Shown piece after piece: positions 10,389 to 20,168 of a DNA stretch of 64,000 nt. The translations under genes and the position numbers were made by a program. The first letter of the stretch is position 1. Every line of letters begins with the position of its first letter. Below the pieces are notes generated by a model. The model did not search any database and had not been told where the DNA came from. It worked only from the letters and a program-made list of their open reading frames with translations. Where the stretch lies: assembly GCA_050943135.1 (NCBI GenBank), contig JBMNOP010000005.1:160175-224174 (forward strand), given 5' to 3'. Origin of the DNA: RUG695 sp050943135. GTDB taxonomy: Bacteria; Planctomycetota; Planctomycetia; Pirellulales; Thermoguttaceae.

Positions 10389-11435
10389 ATGACAACCGAA
10401 GAAGCCCTGATACGCCGCATACGCGAGTCGGTCGAGTCGGTTCCGAAATGGAACCGCCATCTGCTCCGCGGGATCGGCGACGACGCGGCGATTCTCGATA
10501 CGTTTGGCGGTAATCTGGCGGTGACCACCGACATGCTTTGTGACGGGATCGATTTTCGCTGCGGCAAGGATTCCCCCGAAGAGATCGGGCGCAAGTCTTT
10601 GGCGGTCAACCTGAGCGATTTGGCTGCGATAGGTGCCATACCGCTGGCGGTTCTCTTTTCAGTCGTCTTCCCGCTCGATGCCGCGGAAAGAATCGGTTCG
10701 GTCGCCGAGTTTGCCGAGCGTTTCTTCGACGGGATGGCGCCGCTGGTTCGGCGGTATTCGGTGGCAATCGCCGGCGGCGATACGAACGCCTGGCATGGGG
10801 CGTTTGCCGTCTCGGTCACAGCGCTCGGTGCCGTCGAGCCGCACCGCGCGCTTCTGCGCAGCGGTGCCCGGCCTGGTGACCGGGTGATGATTACGGGAAG
10901 GGTTGGCGGATCGATTTTTCGCCGCCAGTTCCGGTTCTTTCCCCGAATCGTCGAGGCGCTCTATCTGGCGCGATACCATGAAATTCACGCGGCGATCGAT
11001 ATCAGCGACGGATTAGAGATCGACCTCTCGCGTCTGGCACGCGAAAGTTCCGTTCGCGCTCGGCTCGAGCCCGACCGCGTCCCGATACACCCCGACGCCC
11101 TGACCCCTCCCCGGAACGCGAGGGAGTTTCCCGGTTGGAAGGAAGAGAAGACGCCGCTCGAACATGCGTTAAGCGACGGGGAAGACTTCGAGTTGATTCT
11201 CGCGGTTCCTCCCGCCGAGGCGGCGCGTCTTGTCGCCGAACAGCCGTTTTCGGCCGCTGCCCGCGGCGAAGGGCCATTCCGCCAGAGAGTCGAAGAGATC
11301 TGCCGAAAAAATGCTTTTTCTCTTTCCGAAGAAGATATTCAAAATCTCGGAGAAGTCCAACTGACCGATATCGGGGTTTTCGAAGAGGGAGTCGCCGACG
11401 TTACCGAGCTCGGCGGTTGGGAATATCGGTTCTGA
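10389..11435 (+). CDS. thiL: Thiamine-monophosphate kinase
   Basis: ThiL phosphorylates thiamine monophosphate to the active cofactor thiamine diphosphate in the cytoplasm. The 348-residue product has the AIRS/PurM-like fold with GIGDDAA (28-34), NLSDLAA (74-80), GGDT (129-132), DISDGL (204-209) and SDGEDFELI in the C-terminal half. I chose ATG at 10389 because AAGGAAA lies just upstream; an in-frame start at 10344 would add 15 polar residues without a binding site. An Arg/Phe-rich insertion follows VGGSIFRRQF. No other thiamine gene is nearby, and no TPP riboswitch was seen. The gene is transcribed divergently from the large exported-protein gene. Confidence 0.93.
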   Translation: MTTEEALIRRIRESVESVPKWNRHLLRGIGDDAAILDTFGGNLAVTTDMLCDGIDFRCGKDSPEEIGRKSLAVNLSDLAAIGAIPLAVLFSVVFPLDAAERIGSVAEFAERFFDGMAPLVRRYSVAIAGGDTNAWHGAFAVSVTALGAVEPHRALLRSGARPGDRVMITGRVGGSIFRRQFRFFPRIVEALYLARYHEIHAAIDISDGLEIDLSRLARESSVRARLEPDRVPIHPDALTPPRNAREFPGWKEEKTPLEHALSDGEDFELILAVPPAEAARLVAEQPFSAAARGEGPFRQRVEEICRKNAFSLSEEDIQNLGEVQLTDIGVFEEGVADVTELGGWEYRF

Positions 11436-11485
11436 CATACGGTGTTCGTTTCCCACGCCGCATGCACGCCTTTTGCTTGCCGTTT

Positions 11486-12304
11486 TTATTTGTCCTGCTC
11501 TTTGACGTAGAACCGTTCGAGATTGATTCCCCCTTTGAGTTGTTCTTCGAGGAGTGTCAAGCGGCTTTCGAGAAGACCGATCCGCCGCTTGAGCATTGGG
11601 ATTTGGTTCTCTTCTTCGTGAATGTGGATCGGACGAGGCACTTTCGGGTAGCCGAGATGCCGGTTGAGCGCCGAGAAGAGGAACGAAGGATCGCGCCCGC
11701 GGGAAGCCCAGCCAATCCGACCTTCCCGCTCACCGAAAAGGACGGCCTCTTCCGGTTCCTCTTCGGTACGCAGACGGTAGAACTCGCTCCTCACGTAAAT
11801 GAGCGAGGCCAGATCGATCGAACCGATCTGTCGCCGCAGGATGACATTGATCCAGCGGCGCCATGCCGCGTCGTAGATGGGGTCGTCGGCGATCGCACGC
11901 AGCGACTCATCGTAGCCGAGCCGGTTTCGACTGATCGTTTCGAATTGATAGAAAAAGACGCCCTGCGGGGTTGGGTTTTCGACCAGATACCCGGCCAACC
12001 GCTCCAAGATGCGCAATGCCGTTTTGAAGTCGAAACGCCCCCCCTCTTTTTCGCTCTCTTTCACCACAAACGTTTGGAACGGCGAGAAGTAGTGTTTCAT
12101 AACCGCCATCGCTCCGGCCATCGTGCCGCGGAGTTTGATTTCGGCCAGCAGGTAGTCGATTGCCAAGGGGAGTTTGACCGTCGAAAGGACTTCGCTTTTC
12201 ATCGCATAGAGAATTTCTTGCGACGAATAGCCGTCTTCCAGCCGCTCAAGAAACGTCTTGAATAAGAAACGCTGTTCGACGTATTCCTCTTTGTCCAAAA
12301 GCAT
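11486..12304 (-). CDS. Conserved planctomycete-type protein of unknown function
   Basis: A 272-residue soluble protein, mostly helical, beginning MLLDKEEYVEQRFLFKTF and ending with a coiled-coil segment (LLESRLTLLEEQLKG). A middle stretch (HYFSPFQTFVVKESE) and an Arg-rich part follow. There is no signal peptide or membrane helix. I chose ATG at 12304, which has GAGGG just upstream; a GTG at 12367 would add 21 residues. The overall look recalls a conserved protein of other Planctomycetota, but I cannot name a domain or function. It is convergent with thiL and followed upstream by a bidirectional terminator. Confidence 0.75.
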   Translation of the reverse strand: MLLDKEEYVEQRFLFKTFLERLEDGYSSQEILYAMKSEVLSTVKLPLAIDYLLAEIKLRGTMAGAMAVMKHYFSPFQTFVVKESEKEGGRFDFKTALRILERLAGYLVENPTPQGVFFYQFETISRNRLGYDESLRAIADDPIYDAAWRRWINVILRRQIGSIDLASLIYVRSEFYRLRTEEEPEEAVLFGEREGRIGWASRGRDPSFLFSALNRHLGYPKVPRPIHIHEEENQIPMLKRRIGLLESRLTLLEEQLKGGINLERFYVKEQDK

Positions 12305-12412
12305 CGCCCTCAAAGCCCCTTTTTTGACCTTTCGTAATTCCCGAGATGGCGAGATGGACGACCGCACCTCGGACCCTTGTTCGAAAGTCCTTCGCGAAAA
12401 AGCAAAATAAGA

Positions 12413-12440
12413 ACCCCGCCGACATAATTATCGGCGGGGT
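12413..12440. terminator. Bidirectional hairpin terminator
   Basis: A perfect 10-bp stem (ACCCCGCCGA/TCGGCGGGGT) with an 8-nt loop has T-rich sequence on both outer sides: CTTTCATTT on plus, and CTTATTTTGC on minus. It lies just downstream of the HTH-like gene at 12492-13043 on the minus strand, whose transcripts it should end. Confidence 0.75.
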
Positions 12441-12491
12441 CTTTCATTTGGGAAGGGGGTCAAGGCCCCCGGGAGGACAGGCGGTTCGAAA

Positions 12492-13043
12492 TCAGATTTC
12501 AAGACGCCGCGCCACTTCGGGATCGAATTGGCGGTACGCCGCCTGACCAAGAGAACGCGCCTCGTGCGACTGCCCGACATCGGGCCATGCGGTAATCGAC
12601 TCGAGTTCCGGCATCAGGAGGACAAGCTGCTCGATCAGGTTGTCGGAGATGATGCGGATGCGGGACTCGCGGGTGAGTCGGCGAACCTGCTTCGCGGATT
12701 TCATAACCTTGACGAGCATAGCACGATTCCGAATCGGGTTTTCGAGTTCGTCTTCGATCGGGCCGATCAATTCGGAAAGGGGTACATCGAGCACCTTTTT
12801 CCAGGCCATCAGCTGAGAAAGTGTCAGATCGGTGGTCGGCTGTTCCTGACGACGGGCCTCCTGAACCGAGATGCCGAGTTTCCGAGCACAACTCGCGACG
12901 GAAACCGCCTGGTTACGACGAGCCACCGCAACCTGGTGAAGCGGCCTGTCGTTTTCGGGTTTGGCCGCCGAGGCAGCAGAAGGAACGAAATCGGTCATCG
13001 CACTGGCGGTAATGGGGATGTTGTGCAGTGATGTATCGCTCAT
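12492..13043 (-). CDS. Protein with a degenerate XRE-like helix-turn-helix, planctomycete type
   Basis: A 183-residue soluble protein. After a low-complexity N-terminus of about 35 residues comes a segment with the layout of an XRE/Cro helix-turn-helix: RRNQAVSVASCARKLGISV, then LTLSQLMAWKKVLDVPLSEL. The second half is helical and Arg-rich (KQVRRLTRESRIRIISDNL) and ends QFDPEVARRLEI. A strong AAGGAGG site precedes the ATG. It could be a DNA-binding regulator, but no known family is recognised and the target is unknown. It is a single-gene unit bounded downstream by the hairpin at 12413-12440. Confidence 0.75.
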   Translation of the reverse strand: MSDTSLHNIPITASAMTDFVPSAASAAKPENDRPLHQVAVARRNQAVSVASCARKLGISVQEARRQEQPTTDLTLSQLMAWKKVLDVPLSELIGPIEDELENPIRNRAMLVKVMKSAKQVRRLTRESRIRIISDNLIEQLVLLMPELESITAWPDVGQSHEARSLGQAAYRQFDPEVARRLEI

Positions 13044-13472
13044 TGATATCCTCCTTACCGGTTAAAACCGTCTGAGAGTGGTTACGAACACTAAAAGAAA
13101 CCCTTCTCCTTTCACTTGTTCGTGTAAGTTACCGTTAGGCGTTCTCTTTCAAGTTCCGGAACCTTCAAAGGGTCGCGTCGACACTCGTTTTCGGTTCCTC
13201 AACTTCTTTTATCAAGCAATAAGCGTGCCATCTCGACAAAAATAATGGAAAAATAAAGAAACTCCGGTTTTTTCCCTTATCGGGTGAAAAACGAGGCACA
13301 AACATCTTCTTTTCCCGGCAAAAAGCGAGAATGCAGGAGTTTTCCGGAACAAGACCTATGAAAATGGTGAAAGCAAAAGAGGCCGTACTCCCGGAAATCG
13401 CAACAACTGTTGCAAAATGCAGCACTCCTGCAGTCGGTTCGACCGGCGATGCGGGCGGTCGGCGCATTTCGG
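13044..13472. other. 429-nt intergenic region between two minus-strand genes
   Basis: No gene is visible. It should hold the promoter of the gene ending at 12492: TTGAAA (13147-13152) and TAACTT (13126-13131) on the minus strand are candidates, with a short 15-nt spacer. A small dyad (GCAAC/GTTGC, 13400-13413) lies after the protease gene, without a T tract. Confidence 0.4.
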
Positions 13473-15134
13473 TCAGCGGAGGCCGGAAACCTGCGTCATT
13501 GGGATATCGAAGAAATAAGGGGTTCCCCCGCGAACAAGATAGATCTTCGCGTTGGCCGACTCGGCGGCGAAATCGTTCCATTTGCGGGCGATGACATAAA
13601 GAATGTCGCTCGAAGTGATTGCCCAGCGGTTGGTCGGGGAATTGTCGAGAACGAAGCCGAAGATAACATCTCCGACCCTGACCGAACTTTTTGTGGTTTT
13701 AAAGAGAGTGGTGTCGCTCACGCGGGTCACGACCGCCCCACCCGATGGCATAATCTTGTAGTTGTCCATCGAGACCTGCGAAAGGAATGGATAGCGTCGG
13801 AGAAATTCGGCTTTGTCAATCGGTTCGACCTCGATCCCGAGAATCTTGTAGATGGCTTCTTCTTTGGTACTCCCGACAAGGGAGAACGAGTCCCCGGCCA
13901 CGTTCCGCGAGTAGGAGGGAGCCGCCTTCGCCTCGCTGAACCCATCACCCGAAGAGGGGTCGGTGGTAAGGGCTTCGCCTCGCGTTTGCGAGGCATACCT
14001 CACTCCATTTCCCCTCTTTTCGGTCGAGACGCCGCTCATGGCTATTTGGCGTTCGAGCTGTTTCCCACCGCGGGTGAACTTGACATCGATGGTGTCGTCA
14101 AGGGTCACGCCGATCAGTGAGCGGGTGAAATCAAGCGAGGAATGGATCGGGATTCCGTTCGATTCGACGAGAATGTCTCCCGGTTCGAGTCCGGCGATTG
14201 CCGCGGGGCTTCCATTGGCAACCGATTTGACGCGGACGGCGTCGGTTTCACTTTCGCCGAGCGGGTATCTGTCGGTCGGCTCGACGATCTCTTCGAGAAC
14301 GAGCCCGTGATGGTTCATTTTGGCAACCGAAGCGCGGAATAACCGTTCGGTAACCGAAGTGACAATGTCGACCGGAATGGCGAACGCGATATTCTGGGCA
14401 TCGTCACGCACCGCGGCGTTCATTCCGATCATCTCCCCGTCAAGGTTGACGAGCGGACCGCCCGAGTTCCCCGGGTTGATCGGGGTATCGGTCTGAATGG
14501 TTCGTTCATAAGAGACCGTCTCGCTGGAGGTCAGAGGGCGGTTCAGGCCGCTGACGATCCCGCGGGCTGCGGCATTGGCATAACCGAACGGATTGCCGAT
14601 TGCCAGTACATCTTCGCAGACGTATACCCGTTCGCTCTTGCCGAAGGTGATCGGTTTAAACGGCTTGTCGGCAACGATGCGCAGAAGAGCCAAGTCGGTT
14701 TCCGGATCGTGCCCGATAAACTCGATGTTGCGGTAGACCGTGCCGTCGAATGTGGTCACCCGAATATTTTCCAGGCCTTTGACCACGTGGTAGTTCGTAA
14801 CGATGTAACCCCGTTCATCCATAATGATGCCGGAGCCCATTCCCATTACGCTTTCATGCTTCGATTTTTCGGCGAGTTGCCGTTTGTAAGAGTCCTTTTT
14901 GACTTCCGAGACGTCGAATCTCTTTTCGCCCCGAATACTGACCACCGAAGGGGCCGCCGCATCGTAGGCCAGAGCAAACGCATTCTTTTTCCCGGCGAGT
15001 GCTTCTTTTCCCGAAACAGGGATCGACAGAACAAAAGCGCACAATCCGACCAGCGCAAGGCGCCGAAAAGCACAAAAAGATGCTCGGTCAGAGCGGCGGT
15101 TCCGCGAAGACGGAATCGGAAGGAATCGTTTCAT
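13473..15134 (-). CDS. HtrA/DegP-like exported serine protease with extended C-terminus
   Basis: An N-terminal signal/anchor (residues about 24-45) precedes a trypsin-like domain with the full triad: His116 in TNYHVV, Asp147 in DPETDLALL and Ser224 in NPGNSGGPL. A PDZ domain follows at about 270-375 (AGLEPGDILVESNGIPI). The remaining 170 residues, with a second PDZ-like part (VRVGDVIFGFVL), have no family I can name. DegP-type proteases degrade or refold damaged envelope proteins. The length of 553 is above the usual 450-500. It is transcribed alone, with lpxK upstream on the same strand. Confidence 0.92.
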   Translation of the reverse strand: MKRFLPIPSSRNRRSDRASFCAFRRLALVGLCAFVLSIPVSGKEALAGKKNAFALAYDAAAPSVVSIRGEKRFDVSEVKKDSYKRQLAEKSKHESVMGMGSGIIMDERGYIVTNYHVVKGLENIRVTTFDGTVYRNIEFIGHDPETDLALLRIVADKPFKPITFGKSERVYVCEDVLAIGNPFGYANAAARGIVSGLNRPLTSSETVSYERTIQTDTPINPGNSGGPLVNLDGEMIGMNAAVRDDAQNIAFAIPVDIVTSVTERLFRASVAKMNHHGLVLEEIVEPTDRYPLGESETDAVRVKSVANGSPAAIAGLEPGDILVESNGIPIHSSLDFTRSLIGVTLDDTIDVKFTRGGKQLERQIAMSGVSTEKRGNGVRYASQTRGEALTTDPSSGDGFSEAKAAPSYSRNVAGDSFSLVGSTKEEAIYKILGIEVEPIDKAEFLRRYPFLSQVSMDNYKIMPSGGAVVTRVSDTTLFKTTKSSVRVGDVIFGFVLDNSPTNRWAITSSDILYVIARKWNDFAAESANAKIYLVRGGTPYFFDIPMTQVSGLR

Positions 15135-15261
15135 GGATGAATCTGCAATAAAACCTCGAAAAGGGGGCGAGGCCCTCCCCTTCGGATTGGGTCAACTGCA
15201 AAGAACAAACTCTCTGCGGGTCGTTCTTGTTGTAGCGAAAATAACCTTTACCCTATTTCGG

Positions 15262-16344
15262 TTATTTCCAACCCAAGGCTTTATCAAAAAACGATTCTTC
15301 CCTCAAGAAGCGTAATTCCACCGCGACTCCGAGGACCGGTTTGCCACTGATTGCGCTTAGGCGAAGTTTTACCAGGTCTTTCATCGTGGTCAGGAAACCT
15401 TCCGCTTCGTTTGCGGCCTCGCCCAACCGGCGGATCCCCTCGGCATCAGGTGCGGTATGATCGGGAAACGAGATTCCTTCGGTGGTTTTGATCCCTTCGC
15501 CTTCGAGCATTTTGTAGAAATTGTCTGGATTTCCGAGTCCGCAAAAGGGGACCCAGAGTTTTTCGCTTTCCTCCTTTAGCCGAGAAAAAGGGGCGGTCTG
15601 CCAGCCACCCGGGGTTCGACGGAAAAGGCGTGTCGGCCGTACCGCGGCTTCGGCCCAGAGAACATCGGGAGCGTAGGCTCGAACTTTCGTCTCAATCCGG
15701 CGGAGCTCCTTCTCGTCGATCAGGTCGGCACGGGTCAGGATCACGCCATCGGCACGGCGAATCGCCCCGAGCGGTTCGCGGAGAAAGCCGGCAGGGAAGA
15801 GCCCACCGCCAAATGGGTCGAGGCCGTCGACCAAGAGGATGTTCACGTCCCGACCGAGACGACGATGCTGAAACCCGTCATCCGATATGATGAGTTCCGT
15901 CTGCGGAAAGTCGGCCAAAAGCGCACGACCCGCCCCAACCCGGTCGGCTGCCTGGTAGTGGGGAACATCCGGAAATTCGATCGCCAGGAGCGCAGCTTCG
16001 TCGTTTTGTCGCGGGTATCGGTTTTGCTCCGCTTGCCGGGGCGAATTTTCCCGGAGGTGGTTCGACGCACGATACCCGCGGCTTAACAGGGCAGGTTTTA
16101 TTCCGCGGGCCAGCGCCCGGCGCAGAAGAGCGGCGACGACCGGGGTCTTCCCCGTTCCCCCCATGGTCAGGTTCCCGATCACGACCACCGGAACGTTCAG
16201 CCGGTAGACTTTCTTCAACCCCCAATCGTAGAGAAGATTTCGCAAGCGAACGACCGGCGCGTAAAGGAGTGACGCCACCCGTAGCGGAAAATGAAGAAGG
16301 CCGAAGATTCCTCGGCGGTTTTTCACGATTTTCCGATAGTCCAT
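15262..16344 (-). CDS. lpxK: Tetraacyldisaccharide 4'-kinase (lipid A synthesis)
   Basis: LpxK phosphorylates the 4' position of the lipid A disaccharide at the inner membrane. Residues 10-40 hold the N-terminal membrane-associated helix, and the P-loop is GNLTMGGTGKTP (57-68). SRGYRAS and SDDGFQHRRLGRD are further LpxK signatures. At 360 residues it is full length. Its presence implies a lipid A-type outer membrane. No other lpx gene is in the window. The nearest neighbour, a protease, is 127 nt away, so the gene may have its own promoter. Confidence 0.95.
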   Translation of the reverse strand: MDYRKIVKNRRGIFGLLHFPLRVASLLYAPVVRLRNLLYDWGLKKVYRLNVPVVVIGNLTMGGTGKTPVVAALLRRALARGIKPALLSRGYRASNHLRENSPRQAEQNRYPRQNDEAALLAIEFPDVPHYQAADRVGAGRALLADFPQTELIISDDGFQHRRLGRDVNILLVDGLDPFGGGLFPAGFLREPLGAIRRADGVILTRADLIDEKELRRIETKVRAYAPDVLWAEAAVRPTRLFRRTPGGWQTAPFSRLKEESEKLWVPFCGLGNPDNFYKMLEGEGIKTTEGISFPDHTAPDAEGIRRLGEAANEAEGFLTTMKDLVKLRLSAISGKPVLGVAVELRFLREESFFDKALGWK

Positions 16345-16591
16345 TCTTTTCTGCGGTTTCGTTCCGTGTCTGTAAAGAGCCTGTGCCGCGGCGGCTCGAA
16401 ATTCCGCGTAAATTTCGGAAAGATCCTTTGGTGTGTTAACCCCTGCGACGGATTTTCCCTTTTGGTTGACCGCAAGATTGCGGTCGAGGTCGGGGGAGGC
16501 GACGGCCCGATTTTAACCGTAACTTTCCGGTGACGCAAGAGAATCCGGGCGAAGCCTTCCGAGGAAAATCGGGGCAAGGGACCGTGCGTGA

Positions 16592-18184
16592 TTACCGCCG
16601 CCAGAATCCGGGTGAGCAGATCAGCAGGGGAATATAGAGATCGAGACGGCCGACGAGCATAGTGAAGGAGTAGACCAGCTTGGTCATTTCGGAGAGACAG
16701 CCGTAATTTTGGCGGGCCCCGAGAACACCGAAACCGGGGCCGACATTACTGAACATCGAAAGGGTGGAACTGAACAGGTCGACCAAGCGAGCCGGTTCGC
16801 CCCCGGCCCCCCAAAGCGTCGGCGGTTCGAGGATCAAAACAAGCAGGGTGGTAATCGTTAAGAAGACGACCGTGAAGAAGAGGAAGGCAACAACGCCATA
16901 CAGAAACGACTCGTCGACGACGGTCGGGCCGATCTGTTTGGTTCGGACCACGTTCGGTCGGTAAACTTTTTCGAGTTCCAGACGAAATGCTTTGGCCGCC
17001 ACGACCGTTCGCCAGACTTTAGTTCCCCCCCCTGTACTTCCGGCACACCCTCCGATGAACATGACCCCCAACAAGAGGATAAGTGAGATACCGTTCCACT
17101 TTTCAAATTCCCCGGTCACGAAACCGGTGGTGGTCATCAGCGAAGCGACCTGGAAAAGGGAGAGGCGAAAGCCGTCCCACAGAAGCAGGAATTTCGAGCC
17201 GGAGGAAAGAGGGGTGCCGCTCGTGCCGAAGGTGTCGAAATCGTGATAGATCAGACCGCTGATGAAAATGACGAGGGTCACTCCCGTGACGATCGCGAGG
17301 TAAGTGCGCCACTCGACATCTTTGAACATTTCCCTCGGTTTACCGATGACCACGAAATAGAGGAGAACAAAATTCATTCCCCCAAGGAGCATAAAGAAAG
17401 TGAGGACCATCTCGATCAGCGGTGCGTTAAGGTTCGTCTCGGCGGCGAAATGCCCGACGCTGGCATTGAAGGTGCTGAATCCGCCGGTCGACAGAGCCGA
17501 AAAAGCATGGCAGACAGCATCGTAGGGGGCAACCCCCAGGGCGCAGAGGATCACGGTTAAGATCGCAACGAGCGTTGCATAGATCGTCACCAGCATCAGG
17601 GCGAACCGGCGATAGTGTGCCCAGGTTCCCGAGCCGACCCCCCCGCCTGCTTCGAGAATCATGATCCGTTTGCCCGCGGTGCCGTAGCCGAGGATCGCTA
17701 CCAAGAAAACCATGATTCCGAGCCCCCCCATGAAGTGGGTCACCGCCCGCCAAAAGAGGATGGTGCGGGGGAGCTGTTCAGGTTTTTCGATGTCGGAGAA
17801 AATCGTTGCGCCGGTGGTCGTCAGGCCGGAAGTCGCCTCGAAGAGGGCGTCGCCGAGACTCACGGTAACATCGGGTATGCGGCAGGTGCCGCTGAAAAGA
17901 TAGGGGAGCGCCGCCAGAACAGTGGCCAAAAGCCAGCTGAGGGGAACGACCGCCAAGGCCTCTTTGCGCAGGAGGTGCCGGTCGGCTCGGCGTCCGAAGT
18001 AGGAGAAGACGGCGCCGACCGCGACCGAAACTAAAATCGAGAGAAGAAGCCCGATCACACCGGGTTTTTCGTAAACCCAATTTCCGCCGAGCCGGTGATG
18101 CCCCCAAGGGAGCGCCATCAGCATTCCCCCGGCCATAATAAACGCAACAATCCCGAGGATGCGGAAGATCAGGCGAAAGTTCAT
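16592..18184 (-). CDS. trkH: TrkH/KtrB-type potassium uptake protein
   Basis: A 530-residue polytopic membrane protein with about ten hydrophobic segments and the four pore-loop signatures of the SKT family: SGLTTTGATIF, LSTGGFSTFNAS, MTTTGFVTGEFE and SNVGPGFGVLG. It moves potassium into the cell together with a cytoplasmic TrkA/KtrA ring, which is not encoded in this window. Its ATG overlaps the end of accC by four bases, so it is translationally coupled to the biotin carboxylase gene. That pairing is not expected from function. The TrkH assignment over KtrB rests on length and is tentative. Confidence 0.9.
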   Translation of the reverse strand: MNFRLIFRILGIVAFIMAGGMLMALPWGHHRLGGNWVYEKPGVIGLLLSILVSVAVGAVFSYFGRRADRHLLRKEALAVVPLSWLLATVLAALPYLFSGTCRIPDVTVSLGDALFEATSGLTTTGATIFSDIEKPEQLPRTILFWRAVTHFMGGLGIMVFLVAILGYGTAGKRIMILEAGGGVGSGTWAHYRRFALMLVTIYATLVAILTVILCALGVAPYDAVCHAFSALSTGGFSTFNASVGHFAAETNLNAPLIEMVLTFFMLLGGMNFVLLYFVVIGKPREMFKDVEWRTYLAIVTGVTLVIFISGLIYHDFDTFGTSGTPLSSGSKFLLLWDGFRLSLFQVASLMTTTGFVTGEFEKWNGISLILLLGVMFIGGCAGSTGGGTKVWRTVVAAKAFRLELEKVYRPNVVRTKQIGPTVVDESFLYGVVAFLFFTVVFLTITTLLVLILEPPTLWGAGGEPARLVDLFSSTLSMFSNVGPGFGVLGARQNYGCLSEMTKLVYSFTMLVGRLDLYIPLLICSPGFWRR

Positions 18185-19524
18185 TTTGCGAGGATCCGCT
18201 CAATAAACCCCGTATCGATTTTCCCGGCAACAAAGTCAGGATTCGTGAGGATTCGTTTTTGGATCGGAATCGATGTTTTGATCCCTTCGATACGCAGTTC
18301 GGAAAGGGAACGCAGCATCGTTTCGATCGCTTCATCACGAGTCGGTTGGTGAACCAGCAGTTTACCGATCATGGAATCGTAGTGCGGACTGACCGTGTAG
18401 CCGCTGTATGCGTGGGAGTCGAAGCGTACGCCGAAACCGCCCGGAGGAATCAGGCGGGTGATCGTCCCCGGACAGGGGCGAAACTGATCGGCGGGATCTT
18501 CGGCATTAATACGGCACTCGATGGCGCAGCCGTTGTGCTTGATTTCTTCTTGAGTGTGGGAGAGGGGGGCGCCCGACGCGACCCGGATCTGTTCTTTGAT
18601 CAGGTCGATACCGGTCACAAGTTCCGTGACAGGGTGTTCCACCTGAATTCGGGCGTTCATTTCGATGAAGTAATAGTTTCCTTGGGTGTCGACGACAAAC
18701 TCGACCGTCCCGGCGGTTGTGTAGCCCGCCTCGAGAACCAGCCGTTTGGCCGACTCGCAGAGTTCCGAACGGAGTTCGTGCGAAAGGTTCGGTGCGGGAC
18801 TTTCTTCGATGAGCTTCTGATGGCGCCGCTGCATCGAGCAGTCGCGTTCCCAATGGTGAACGACGTTCCCGTGCCGGTCGGCCATAATCTGAGCCTCGAC
18901 GTGCCGAGGGTTTTCGATCAGTTTTTCAAGGTAGACTGCCGGGTTGCCGAAGGCCACGGCCGCTTCCTGGGCAGCTTGTGCCAGGCCGGTTTTGAGCTGG
19001 TCGGTGTTATACGCCACGCGCATGCCGCGCCCCCCGCCACCGGCCGAGGCTTTGACCAGGACCGGATAACCGATCCGCTTGGCCACGGTAAGCGCCTGCC
19101 CTTCGGAGTCGATCAGGCCATCGCTGCCCGGAACGACCGGAACGCCGACCCGTTTGGCGATACTGCGCGCCATGTTTTTGTCGCCGAGCAGTTCCATCGC
19201 CTCGGCAGTCGGACCGATAAACTCATAACCGCAGGCGCGGCAGATTTCAGCGAAATGGGAGTTTTCGGAAAGGAAGCCGTACCCGGGATGAATCGCGTCA
19301 ACATTGCCGAGTTCGGCGGCACTGATGATCCGGTCAACCTTGAGGTAACTCTGCGCCACCGGAGCCGGTCCGATACAGATGGCGCGGTCGGCCAGTTCGA
19401 GATAAGCGCTGTCGCGATCGGCCTCGCTGAAAACGACAACCGACTCAATGCCCATCTCGCGGCAGGCTCGGATAATACGAAGGGCAATCTCGCCCCGGTT
19501 CGCTATGAGAATCCGTTTAAACAT
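18181..19524 (-). CDS. accC: Acetyl-CoA carboxylase, biotin carboxylase subunit
   Basis: AccC carboxylates biotin on AccB using ATP and bicarbonate, the first half-reaction of malonyl-CoA formation for fatty acid synthesis. The 447-residue product has the N-terminal IANRGEIALRIIRA, the ATP-grasp glycine loop KASAGGGGRGMRV, and FIEMNARIQVEHPVTE with the catalytic region. It follows accB by 27 nt and overlaps trkH downstream by 4 nt. accD is at 58.3 kb; accA is not in the window. Confidence 0.97.
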   Translation of the reverse strand: MFKRILIANRGEIALRIIRACREMGIESVVVFSEADRDSAYLELADRAICIGPAPVAQSYLKVDRIISAAELGNVDAIHPGYGFLSENSHFAEICRACGYEFIGPTAEAMELLGDKNMARSIAKRVGVPVVPGSDGLIDSEGQALTVAKRIGYPVLVKASAGGGGRGMRVAYNTDQLKTGLAQAAQEAAVAFGNPAVYLEKLIENPRHVEAQIMADRHGNVVHHWERDCSMQRRHQKLIEESPAPNLSHELRSELCESAKRLVLEAGYTTAGTVEFVVDTQGNYYFIEMNARIQVEHPVTELVTGIDLIKEQIRVASGAPLSHTQEEIKHNGCAIECRINAEDPADQFRPCPGTITRLIPPGGFGVRFDSHAYSGYTVSPHYDSMIGKLLVHQPTRDEAIETMLRSLSELRIEGIKTSIPIQKRILTNPDFVAGKIDTGFIERILAK

Positions 19525-19551
19525 GGTTTTCGCCCGTTTTTTATCCGCGAC

Positions 19552-20091
19552 TCAGCCGCGGGTATCGACTTTGAAGAGAGGACGTCCGAATTCGACCGCT
19601 TCACCATCCTTGACCAGGACCGCAACAATCTTTCCGGAAATTTCTCCCTTGATCTCGTTGAAAACTTTCATCGCTTCGATGATACAGACCGTTTTGTCCG
19701 GCCCGATGACATCGCCGACCGAAACGAACGGCGGGTTTTTGGGAGAAGAGGAGACGTAGAATGTGCCGACCATCGGAGACTTGATCAGCTCAATGTGCGA
19801 CTCGTCTTCTTGCGGCTCGGCTTTTTCGGCGGGCGCCGAAACAGCCGGGGCGGGAATCGCCGTGGGGAAAACCGTCTGAACCGGCAGGGGGGTAGGGAGT
19901 TCGGCCCCTCGGCGTTTCAGGGAGATTTTAAACTCGTTATTCTCGAATTCGAATTCGGTCAGATCGTTTTTCTTCATCAGATTGACGAGATCGGAAATTT
20001 GACCGACAACAAAGTTGTCCGTATCTTTTTTGGGAGTCTTTTTCGCGTCTGTCTTGGCTTTTTCTGCCGATTCTTTTTGACGTTTTGCCAT
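19552..20091 (-). CDS. accB: Acetyl-CoA carboxylase biotin carboxyl carrier protein
   Basis: The 179-residue protein has a charged N-terminal part, a Pro/Ala linker (PTPLPVQTVFPTAIPAPAVS) and a C-terminal biotinyl domain whose biotinylated lysine is Lys142 in EAMKVFNEI. The thumb-containing layout (SPMVGTFYVSSSP) matches AccB of acetyl-CoA carboxylase. It is the first gene of accB-accC-trkH, with a likely promoter just upstream. The Lys-rich N-terminus is longer than in E. coli AccB. Confidence 0.96.
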   Translation of the reverse strand: MAKRQKESAEKAKTDAKKTPKKDTDNFVVGQISDLVNLMKKNDLTEFEFENNEFKISLKRRGAELPTPLPVQTVFPTAIPAPAVSAPAEKAEPQEDESHIELIKSPMVGTFYVSSSPKNPPFVSVGDVIGPDKTVCIIEAMKVFNEIKGEISGKIVAVLVKDGEAVEFGRPLFKVDTRG

Positions 20092-20168
20092 CTCGATTTA
20101 TCCGTGGGTTAAATGGTTCCGGTAACAGACCTCTTCTCGTTAAAAGGAATGATAACGCTTTCGTCGGG

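Noticed and set aside
18259..20112. 617-codon open frame on the plus strand
   Set aside because: Opposite accC and accB, which are certain.
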